A stretch of DNA of 64,000 nt from DASUPK01 sp963695805 (lineage in GTDB: Bacteria; Actinomycetota; Thermoleophilia; Solirubrobacterales; 70-9). The position numbers and the translations under genes are program-made. The notes under the pieces were generated by a model. The model saw only the letters and a program-made list of their open reading frames with translations, was not told the origin of the DNA and made no database searches. The DNA lies in NCBI GenBank assembly GCA_963695805.1, contig CAVOHV010000004.1:27592-91591 (forward strand), given 5' to 3'. Shown here in pieces: positions 26,770-33,889 of this stretch (positions are counted from its first letter, which is position 1; each line of letters begins with the position of its first letter).

Positions 26770-28661
26770 TCGACTCCTCCCGCCGATGCCGCCGCCGCCC
26801 CGCTCGCGCCGCCGGCGTTCAGGTGGAAGTAGTGCTCCAGGATCGACCGAGCGATGGGGGCGGCCGACTCGACGCCGAAGCCGCCGTGCTCAACCGTGAC
26901 GGTCACGACGATCTGTGGGTTGTTGTAGGGAGCTACCACGCTGTACCAGGACTGGTCCTCCTGGCCCGGCCCACGCTCCGCCGTGCCGGTCTTGCCCGCG
27001 ACCGCGAACGGGAAGCCGCCCATGACGGGGTAGGAGGTGCCGCCGGGCTCCATCGCCGCGCGCTCGAGGCCGCCCAGGATCACGTTCCGCGTCTCCTCGG
27101 AGATCCCCAGGTGCCGCGTCGGAGCCGGCTTGATGCGCTCGACGGTCTTCCCGTTCACGCCCACGATCCGGCCTCCGAGGTGGGGCGTGACCAGGGTCCC
27201 CCCGTTGGCCAGCGCGGCGTAGGCGCGCGCCAGCTGGAGCGGGGTGACCATGACGTCGCCCTGACCAACCGCCAGGTTGACGTTGTCCCCCTGGTTCCAC
27301 GGACGGTCGATGTACGGGTTGTCGTGGCTGCGATAGACGCGGTTGCGCCAGGCCGGGGTGGGGATCAGACCCGCGCTCGCGTTGGGGATGTCGATGTCGG
27401 GGCTTTGGCCGAGGCCGTATTTGTGGGCCCAATCCTGGATCTGGCCACCCTTGCCGCTCGCACTCGCATGGAGCCCGAGGTCGAAGAAGTAGACGTCCGA
27501 TGAGACCTTGAGCGCCGTGCTCATGTCGATCGGGCCGTTTGCGGCGCCGCCCGCGTTGTGTACTACGAGGCCGCCGATGTCGAGCGAGCCCGTGTCGTCG
27601 AAGATCGTGCTGGGCGTGATCAGGCCGTCCTCGAGCGCTGCCGTGGCGGTGATGGGCTTGAAGGCCGATCCCGTCGGATAGCCGCCCTGGTCGGCCCGAT
27701 CCACCAGCGGGTCGCCGGATCGGTTGCCGAACGCGTCGTATTGCTGCTTGGTATGCGGCTGCGTGTAGAAGGTCGGGTCGTAGGTCGGGTAGGAGCCCAT
27801 CCCGAGGACGGCGCCGCTGTGGACGTTCATCGCGACGAAAGCGCCCGGCAGCCCCCTCGCGCGCAGAGCCGATTCGCCGACCTCCTGCAGGCCCGAGTCC
27901 AATGTCAGGCGGAGGTTGTCGCCGGCCTGCGCGGGCCGGTTGCCGAGCGTCCCGCGGGGGCGACCGAGCGCGTCGACCTGGATCCGCTGACTGCCGGCCG
28001 TGCCGCGGAGGAACTTGTCGTAGCGGTACTCGACGCCGGCCTGGCCGATGATGTCGCCGGGGTGCAGGCCCCGGTACTTCGGCTGTTTCAGCTGTCGCGG
28101 GCTGATCTGGCCGACGAGCCCGAGGAGATGGGCGGCCAGCGTCCCGTCCGGGTACTTGCGGACGTAGGTCCGCTCGACACTCACGCCGGGGAAGCTCTCC
28201 TTGTTCTCGAGCAGGTAGAAGAGGAGCCGCCGGTCTAGCCCCTGCTTGAGCACCACCGGATATCCGGCGTACTGCGGCGTCGCCCTGACTCTCTGGCGGA
28301 TCTCTCGCTGCGAGAGTCCGAGCAGGTCGCCCAGCTTGCTCAGCTCGCTCCTGCGGGCGCCGCGGTCGCTGGGCAGGTCGGAGGGTCGCAGCTGGAGGGT
28401 CATCACCGTGCGGTTGTCGACCAGGACCTTGCCGTTGCGATCGAGGATCTCGCCGCGCGGAGGGTGAACCCGGACGTCGAGGACGCCGTGGTCATTGGCG
28501 AGGGCGCGGTAGTGCTGACCGTCGAGGATCTGCAGCGACCAGAGCCGGAGGAGGACCGTCGCGATCGCGACGACCACGACCGCGCCCAGAATCGCGATAC
28601 GCAGGTTGAGGCGCGTGGTCAGGCGCGGCGGGATGTCCTCCGGACGGTCAAGGAGATACAT
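26766..28661 (-). CDS. mrdA: Penicillin-binding protein 2, copy 2
   Basis: 631-aa class B transpeptidase, paralogue of the 22-24 kb protein. N-terminal helix ~residues 25-45; motifs GSAFKPITA, SSDVYFFDLG and AGKTGTAERG. The active-site context differs from copy 1 (SAFK versus STFK; SSDVYFFD versus SSDIYFYN), so the pair is old. Ends in an Ala/Gly-rich tail. Lies 26 bp after mreB. Confidence 0.93.
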   Translation of the reverse strand: MYLLDRPEDIPPRLTTRLNLRIAILGAVVVVAIATVLLRLWSLQILDGQHYRALANDHGVLDVRVHPPRGEILDRNGKVLVDNRTVMTLQLRPSDLPSDRGARRSELSKLGDLLGLSQREIRQRVRATPQYAGYPVVLKQGLDRRLLFYLLENKESFPGVSVERTYVRKYPDGTLAAHLLGLVGQISPRQLKQPKYRGLHPGDIIGQAGVEYRYDKFLRGTAGSQRIQVDALGRPRGTLGNRPAQAGDNLRLTLDSGLQEVGESALRARGLPGAFVAMNVHSGAVLGMGSYPTYDPTFYTQPHTKQQYDAFGNRSGDPLVDRADQGGYPTGSAFKPITATAALEDGLITPSTIFDDTGSLDIGGLVVHNAGGAANGPIDMSTALKVSSDVYFFDLGLHASASGKGGQIQDWAHKYGLGQSPDIDIPNASAGLIPTPAWRNRVYRSHDNPYIDRPWNQGDNVNLAVGQGDVMVTPLQLARAYAALANGGTLVTPHLGGRIVGVNGKTVERIKPAPTRHLGISEETRNVILGGLERAAMEPGGTSYPVMGGFPFAVAGKTGTAERGPGQEDQSWYSVVAPYNNPQIVVTVTVEHGGFGVESAAPIARSILEHYFHLNAGGASGAAAASAGGVE

Positions 28662-28687
28662 GGCCGCGTCTGCCTGTCACCCGGCGC

Positions 28688-29728
28688 TCAGTAGCGCCTC
28701 CGGACACGGGAGTTCTTGAGCGCTCTCTTGATCGCCTCGAACTCCTCCAGGGCCTGTCCAGATCCCGTGGCCACGCAGGTGAGCGGGGACTCGGCTAGCC
28801 GCGCCGGCATCTGGCACTCCGCGCTCATCCGTTCGGCGAAGCCATGAAGCAGGGCGCCGCCCCCGGCCAGGGTCATGCCTCGCTCCATCAGATCGCCGGC
28901 GAGCTCGGGCGGCGTGCGGTCAAGGGTGTCTCTGACCGCCGCGATGATCTGCTGGATCGGATCATCGAGAGCCGTCCGGATGTTCGCGGAGTTGAGCTTC
29001 ACGGCCCGGGGCAGCCCGGAACCGAGGTCGCGGCCGCGGATCTCGATCTCGATCTCGTTGTCGAGCGGATTGGCCGAGCCGGCCTCGTGCTTGATGTCCT
29101 CGGCCGTCTGATGGCCGATCAGGAGCTGGTGCTCGCGCTTGCAGAAGTTCATGATCGCGTCGTCCATCTCGTCGCCGCCGACGCGAATCGACTGAGAGAC
29201 GACGATGTCGCCGAGGGAGATCACGGCGACCTCGGTCGTGCCGCCGCCGATGTCGACGACCAGGCTCCCGGTCGGCTCGCTGACGGGAAGGCCCGAGCCG
29301 ATCGCCGCGGCCATCGGCTCCTCGATCAGGTAGGCCTCGCGGGCCCCGGCCCCGAGGCATGCCTCCTCGACCGCTCGCTTCTCGACCCCGGTCACACCGG
29401 AAGGAACGCACACGACGACCCGTGGATGGGTGAAGCGGCTGTGATTTGCCCGCTTGATGAAGTAGCGGAGCATCGACTCGGTGATCTCGAAGTCGGCGAT
29501 CACCCCGTCCTTGAGCGGCCGCATCGCGTTGATCGTCGATGGCGTGCGCCCGAGCATCTGCTTCGCCTCGGCGCCGACAGCGTGGACCTCGCCGGTGGCG
29601 GTGTCGATGGCGACCACCGAGGGCTCGGAGAGGACGATCCCGCGGCCGCGGACGTAGACGAGCGTATTGGCTGTGCCGAGGTCGACGGCCATGTCGCGGG
29701 CGGGGCTGATTGAGCTGAAAAGGCCCAT
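28688..29728 (-). CDS. mreB: Rod shape-determining protein MreB
   Basis: Actin-like filament that organises side-wall synthesis; 346 aa. ATP-site motifs: VDLGTANTLVYVRG (phosphate 1), VDIGGGTTEVAVISLG (phosphate 2) and LAGGGALLHGF (adenosine). MRPLKDGVIADFEITESMLR is also typical. First gene of the elongasome cluster. The ATG follows a run of C bases with no ribosome site. Confidence 0.97.
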   Translation of the reverse strand: MGLFSSISPARDMAVDLGTANTLVYVRGRGIVLSEPSVVAIDTATGEVHAVGAEAKQMLGRTPSTINAMRPLKDGVIADFEITESMLRYFIKRANHSRFTHPRVVVCVPSGVTGVEKRAVEEACLGAGAREAYLIEEPMAAAIGSGLPVSEPTGSLVVDIGGGTTEVAVISLGDIVVSQSIRVGGDEMDDAIMNFCKREHQLLIGHQTAEDIKHEAGSANPLDNEIEIEIRGRDLGSGLPRAVKLNSANIRTALDDPIQQIIAAVRDTLDRTPPELAGDLMERGMTLAGGGALLHGFAERMSAECQMPARLAESPLTCVATGSGQALEEFEAIKRALKNSRVRRRY

Positions 29729-29848
29729 GGGGGGGGACGATTAACGGATGCTCATAAAGGGACGCGCTAAGCCAAAGCTCGTCGGAGCCTAGCGGCTTGC
29801 TTTAAAACGCCCAAAGTCCGCAAGTTTCGGGTCTGGACGCGTGTGTTC
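29729..29848 (-). promoter_or_regulatory. Probable mreB promoter and leader region
   Basis: 120 bp between the maf stop and the mreB start; noticeably richer in A/T than its surroundings (for example TTTTAAAGCAAG and TTTATGAGC on the minus strand). It heads the elongasome operon, so a promoter is expected here. I cannot place a confident -35/-10 pair. Confidence 0.4.
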
Positions 29849-30406
29849 CTACTGAGGAGTGAGCAGCTCGGGTGCGAGCCGGAGGAGCAGCCCGACCGGC
29901 AGGCCGATGACGTTGGAGACGTCACCGCGGACGATGTCGACCAGCGCCGACCCCAGACCCTGGATCGCGTAGGAGCCGGCCCGGCCGCGCCACTCGCCGG
30001 AGGCCAGGTAGGCATCGAGGAGCGGCTGGTCGAGCTCCTTGAACGCGACGGTCGAGACGTCGACGCCGGTGCGGGGCTCCTCCGCCTCGGGCCCGATCAG
30101 GGCGAGGCCGCCGAGGACGTGATGCTCCGAGCCAGAGAGGCGCTCCAGGTGAGCCCGTGCCCCGGCCTCGTCCTGCGGTTGTCCGAGCACCTCGCCGTCG
30201 ATGACGACCTCGGTGTCGCCGGCGATCACCAGGGCGTCGGGCGTCTCCGACGCGACGGCCGCGGCCTTGCGGGTCGCGTTCCGGACGACCAGGTCGCGCG
30301 GCTCGCCCTCGGTCGCCTCCTCGATCTCCGGCGCGCGGACCTCGAACTCGAGACCGAGGGCCTCGAGCAGGGCGCGCCTCTGAGGCGACCCCGAGGCGAG
30401 GATCAG
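29849..30406 (-). CDS. maf: Maf-like nucleoside triphosphate pyrophosphatase, CTG start
   Basis: 185 aa. Maf proteins hydrolyse modified or canonical NTPs. The N-terminal signature ASGSPQRRALLEA, the metal-site IAGDTEVVIDG and the C-terminal GSYAIQGLGSALVDIVRGD...NVIGLP are all present. There is no ATG, GTG or TTG between the upstream stop and the signature; the first canonical-type start (30229) would remove a third of the enzyme. CTG at 30406 gives (M)ILASGSPQRR and overlaps the ndk stop as CTGA, the same geometry as ATGA coupling. Confidence 0.85.
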   Translation of the reverse strand: MILASGSPQRRALLEALGLEFEVRAPEIEEATEGEPRDLVVRNATRKAAAVASETPDALVIAGDTEVVIDGEVLGQPQDEAGARAHLERLSGSEHHVLGGLALIGPEAEEPRTGVDVSTVAFKELDQPLLDAYLASGEWRGRAGSYAIQGLGSALVDIVRGDVSNVIGLPVGLLLRLAPELLTPQ

Positions 30407-30813
30407 AGCTCGGGGAACCAGAGCGAGATCTCGCGCGCGGCCGATTCGGGCGAGTCCGAGCCGTGCACGAGGTTGAAGGTGACCTCGGTGGCGAACTCAC
30501 CGCGGATCGAGCCGGCGTCGGCCTCGAGCGGATTCGTCGCACCGATCAGCTGGCGCGCCGCCACCACCGCGCTCTCCCCCTCCAGCACCATCGCGACCAG
30601 CGGCCCTCCGGTGATGAACGAGACGAGCTCGCCGAAGAACGGCTTGTCGCTGTGCTCCTCGTAATGAGCATTCGCGAGCTCGTCGTCGGCCTGCATCAGC
30701 TTCATCGCGACGAGTTTCAGCCCCTTGCCCTCGAAGCGAGAGATGACCTCGCCGGTCAGCTGTCTCTCGAATGCGTCGGGCTTGACGAGGATGAGCGTGC
30801 GTTCGGTCGCCAT
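30403..30813 (-). CDS. ndk: Nucleoside diphosphate kinase
   Basis: 136 aa. Transfers phosphate between NTPs and NDPs through a phosphohistidine: NLVHGSDSPESA carries the catalytic His. ERTLILVKPDAFERQL opens the protein as usual. Its stop overlaps the proposed maf start. Confidence 0.97.
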   Translation of the reverse strand: MATERTLILVKPDAFERQLTGEVISRFEGKGLKLVAMKLMQADDELANAHYEEHSDKPFFGELVSFITGGPLVAMVLEGESAVVAARQLIGATNPLEADAGSIRGEFATEVTFNLVHGSDSPESAAREISLWFPEL

Positions 30814-30916
30814 CGGCGCGGGAACCTACACGTATCGGGGGTTCGGGGTTGGCGTCGGGACGAACACCGGCAATGAAAGGGGGTGAGATCGGCGGAGTTG
30901 TCGCGTTAGGCCGGAT

Positions 30917-31798
30917 ATGCCGGACAAGCGCGACAGATCAGGCCGGGACGGCCTGATTGCCGCCATCGCGGGCAATCAGCACGGCGTGGTCACCCGAGCG
31001 CAACTCGTGGAGCGCGGGGTCAGCACGAGCTCAATCTCGGACCGCATCGCCGCCCGACGCCTTCACCGCATTCATCGCGGTGTTTATGCGGTTGGCCACG
31101 CGAGGCTTAGCGAGAAAGGGCGATGGATGGCGGCGGTACTCGCTTGCGGCGAGAACGCGATGCTCAGCCACACCAGCGCCGCCGAGCTCTGGGGCATCCG
31201 CCGCCGTCTACGCCGGCTATCCGAAGCCGGCCGGGACACCGGACTCGGACGAGTGCACGTCACCGTCCCGAGCACCGCGGGGAAACGACAGCGGCGCGGC
31301 ATCGTCCTCCACCGTTCCACCACTCTCACTACCCATCACTGCACCCGCCGCGACGGTATCCCCGTGACCAATCCCGCGCGCACGCTCGCCGACCTCCGTC
31401 CCCTGCTTTCCCCAGCCCAGTTCACCGCCGCCCTTCGCGAGGCCGAGTTCCTGCGCCTGCCGATCGGTGATCAACCCGAATCAGGCGGCCCGAGAACCGA
31501 GCTCGAGGACCGCATGCTCGCCCTCTGCCGTCGCCACCGTCTTCCCCAGCCCAGGGTCAATGTTCGGGTTTCCCGATACGAGGTCGACTTCCTGTGGTGC
31601 GAACAGCGGTTGATCGTCGAAGTCGACGGCTGGGACGCACACCGAACCCGCTCGGCGTTCGAGGACGACCGCGCCCGAGATGCCCGCCTCGCTCTTCTTG
31701 GCTACGAGGTCGTTCGTTTCACCTGGCGCCAGCTGAGGCGCGATCAACCCGCGGTCGCAAAGACGATTCGCGGGCTTCTCAGGGCGAGGGCGGCCTAG
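30917..31798 (+). CDS. AbiEi-like winged-helix domain fused to a DUF559 endonuclease-like domain
   Basis: 293 aa. Residues ~10-65 resemble the N-terminal domain of type IV antitoxins (GVVTRAQLVERGVS, RLHRIHRGVYAVGH). Residues ~190-290 are a DUF559/Vsr-like PD-(D/E)xK fold: YEVDFLW, then LIVEVDGWDAHRTRSAFEDD and YEVVRFTWRQL. The acidic residues of a nuclease site (D in EVDF, E and D in VEVDG) are kept. No partner toxin or methyltransferase is adjacent. The family is often multi-copy in Thermoleophilia; its biological role is not known to me. Stop overlaps the convergent gene by CTAG. Confidence 0.8.
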   Translation: MPDKRDRSGRDGLIAAIAGNQHGVVTRAQLVERGVSTSSISDRIAARRLHRIHRGVYAVGHARLSEKGRWMAAVLACGENAMLSHTSAAELWGIRRRLRRLSEAGRDTGLGRVHVTVPSTAGKRQRRGIVLHRSTTLTTHHCTRRDGIPVTNPARTLADLRPLLSPAQFTAALREAEFLRLPIGDQPESGGPRTELEDRMLALCRRHRLPQPRVNVRVSRYEVDFLWCEQRLIVEVDGWDAHRTRSAFEDDRARDARLALLGYEVVRFTWRQLRRDQPAVAKTIRGLLRARAA

Positions 31799-32481
31799 CG
31801 CGAGGAGCGGCTCGAGCGGGTCGGCTGCTCCTGCTCGCGCGCTACGACCGGACGCGGCTTGCGCCGAGCCGGGCCGTCGTTCCGGTCAGCCCGGTCGCTT
31901 CTGTCACTTCTTTCACTTATTTGGCTTCTCTCACTGCGTTCGCTTCTATCACTCCGCTCGCTTCGGGCCGACCTCTGCGCTGCGGCGCGAGCCGTCCGCT
32001 GGCGGTCGGTTCGCCGCGGCTCGCGCGCGGGCCGCTGCTCCTTGCGCACCTCCGTCTCGCAATAGGGGCAGATGCCCCACTTCGGATCGAGTGGCTTGTT
32101 GCACTTCCGGCAGGGATTGCGCAGGCGCCGCTCGCAGTTCGGGCAGCGCAGGTAGTTGCGCTCGATCGGGTACTCGCAGTGCGGGCAGGAGTTCTCGATC
32201 CGCTGCCGCAGCTCGAGCTCGGCGGCTCGCAGCTCCAACTCCCGCTCCTCGCGATCCTCGAGGAACTCCGGCGGGCGCAGGATCGTGTAGACGATCGTGC
32301 CCAGGTACGGAAAGACAGACGCCAGCGTGGCGCAAGCGATCAGCACCGGGTCCTCGATCCGCCTCCGAGCGTCGAGGTACGTCCAGTAGATCAGCGCCAA
32401 ATAGACGACGATCAGGAAGAGGATCAGCAGGTTGACGATCAGGCCAACGCCGCCGTCGAGTCCGAAGAGTGCGAGGGGCAT
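31795..32481 (-). CDS. Membrane-anchored double zinc-ribbon protein with a Ser/Arg-rich tail
   Basis: 228 aa. Two hydrophobic helices (residues ~10-35 and ~45-68), a charged stretch, then four CxxC knuckles (SCPHC, RCPNC, PCRKC, ICPYC), i.e. two zinc ribbons (~96-145). Residues ~165-200 are a 9-base repeat coding for Ser-Glu/Asp-Arg triplets, written with codons such as AGA, AGT, ATA and CAA that are rare around here. Function unknown. No operon partner; its start is 87 bp from the small protein gene at 32568. Confidence 0.8.
   Translation of the reverse strand: MPLALFGLDGGVGLIVNLLILFLIVVYLALIYWTYLDARRRIEDPVLIACATLASVFPYLGTIVYTILRPPEFLEDREERELELRAAELELRQRIENSCPHCEYPIERNYLRCPNCERRLRNPCRKCNKPLDPKWGICPYCETEVRKEQRPAREPRRTDRQRTARAAAQRSARSERSDRSERSERSQISERSDRSDRADRNDGPARRKPRPVVAREQEQPTRSSRSSR
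31886..31975 (-). repeat. A-rich 9-bp coding repeat (Ser-acidic-Arg)
   Basis: Units of AGY GAN MGR repeat about nine times in the tail of the zinc-ribbon gene, with one CAA ATA interruption. The patch is much lower in G+C than the rest of the window. Confidence 0.65.
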
Positions 32482-32567
32482 GGGAGTGGGAGGCGCGAGT
32501 GTACGTATTTCCTTATAGGTGCGTGGAACCCTGCCTGCGTGCGGGATTTACGGGTCTTTCGCCCTGA

Positions 32568-32687
32568 TCAGAGGAAAAGCAGCCCGAAGACGTAGCCGAA
32601 GGCGAAGAACACCAGGATCACCACCGCGACGACCACGGCGACGAGTCCCATCATCGTCAAGAGCTCTGAGCGGGCCTCTCTGTCCAT
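32568..32687 (-). CDS. Small single-helix membrane protein downstream of folC
   Basis: 39 aa: MDREARSELLTMMG, then one long hydrophobic helix (LVAVVVAVVILVFFAFGYVF) and a short end. Starts at ATG 32687 inside the last codons of folC (31-bp overlap), which implies translational coupling. Function unknown. Confidence 0.6.
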   Translation of the reverse strand: MDREARSELLTMMGLVAVVVAVVILVFFAFGYVFGLLFL

Positions 32688-33889
32688 ATCGATGACAGAA
32701 GGTAGTGACTGCCGGCCGCCAGCGCGACCCCTCCCCGCTCTCTGGCAAGTTCCCGTGCCCTCTCCCAGGCGGCCAGCGGATCCGGGATCGCCTCGGCGTC
32801 CACCCCCGCCTTTTCGCAGAGCGCCGCCACCTCGAGCGCCGGCCTCGAGCGTCCGCCCGGCCGGCCGGAGCCCTCGATGCGCTCCGGTGGGATCTCGGTG
32901 CAGACGCAGTGCGAAACTGCGGGCGCAAGCGCGCCGACGATGCCGGGTGCGTCCTTGCCCTCGAGGATCGCGAGGCAGCAGATCACGGGGCGGTCGTGAG
33001 AGAGACCAGGGAGCAACTCGGCGAGCGCCCTCGCTCCGTCGGGGTTATGCGCTGCGTCGTAGATGACGTCAGGATCGCCTGGTTCCAGCTGAGCCCTGCC
33101 CGGTATCGACATCTGGAGACGGACTTGGAACGTCGGATCCCAGTCCACCTCGCCGAGCACCTGACGGGCGGCCGCCAACGCAAGCATCAGATTCTGCGCT
33201 TGAAAGCCGAACGTGCCGCCGCCGGTCGCGTATACGGGCTTGACATGCCGCGCTTCCGCTTCCCGATTCACCACCGACATGGCGTCCGGTGGAAGGTTCC
33301 CGGCGATCAGAGCAGTGTGGTCCCGCAGCACGGCCACCTTCTCCGCCGCGATCTCCTCCAGGGTCTCCCCCAGCCACTCGGTGTGGTCGTAGCCCACGGA
33401 GGTCAGAACCGTGAGCTGCGACGTGATCACATTGGTGGCGTCGAGGCGGCCGCCCAGGCCCGCCTCGATCACCGCGTATTCGACGTGCGCAGCGGCGAAG
33501 GCGACGAAGGCCGCCGCGGTGAGTAGCTCGAACTGGGTGACGGGCCCCTCGTCGCCGGCCGTGCGGTCGGCCACCTCCGCGGCCTGCTCGGCTCGCTCAA
33601 GCGCTCGCGTGAACGCCTCTTCCGAGATCGGCTCACCGCGGATCAGGACGCGCTCCCGCCACGAGGTGATGTGCGGGGAGACATAGGCGCCGGTCGTCAC
33701 CCCGTGCGCCTCCAGCAGCGCCGCGGTCATCCGCGTCACCGAGGTCTTGCCGTTGGTCCCGACGACGTGGATCGAGGCGAATCGGTTCTGCGGCATCCCC
33801 AGCAGCTGGCAGAGCCGCCGCATCCGCTCGAGCCCCAGCTTCCAGCCGAGGACCTCGCGGCGGTGAAGGATCTCCTCGGCGGTGGCTAT
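32657..33889 (-). CDS. folC: Folylpolyglutamate synthase/dihydrofolate synthase, ATA start
   Basis: Adds glutamates to folates (and may make dihydrofolate). P-loop VVGTNGKTSVTRM at ~43-54, VIEAGLGGRLDATN, and DAAHNPDGARAL. The first ATG (33823) would cut off the conserved N-terminal helix EEILHRREVLGWKLGLERM. The frame is open to just before the valS stop, but the only start-like codon is ATA at 33889, overlapping that stop as ATAG, with GAGGA nine bases upstream. This gives a 410-aa protein, a normal length. Identity is firm, start inferred. Confidence 0.88.
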   Translation of the reverse strand: MATAEEILHRREVLGWKLGLERMRRLCQLLGMPQNRFASIHVVGTNGKTSVTRMTAALLEAHGVTTGAYVSPHITSWRERVLIRGEPISEEAFTRALERAEQAAEVADRTAGDEGPVTQFELLTAAAFVAFAAAHVEYAVIEAGLGGRLDATNVITSQLTVLTSVGYDHTEWLGETLEEIAAEKVAVLRDHTALIAGNLPPDAMSVVNREAEARHVKPVYATGGGTFGFQAQNLMLALAAARQVLGEVDWDPTFQVRLQMSIPGRAQLEPGDPDVIYDAAHNPDGARALAELLPGLSHDRPVICCLAILEGKDAPGIVGALAPAVSHCVCTEIPPERIEGSGRPGGRSRPALEVAALCEKAGVDAEAIPDPLAAWERARELARERGGVALAAGSHYLLSSIWTERPAQSS

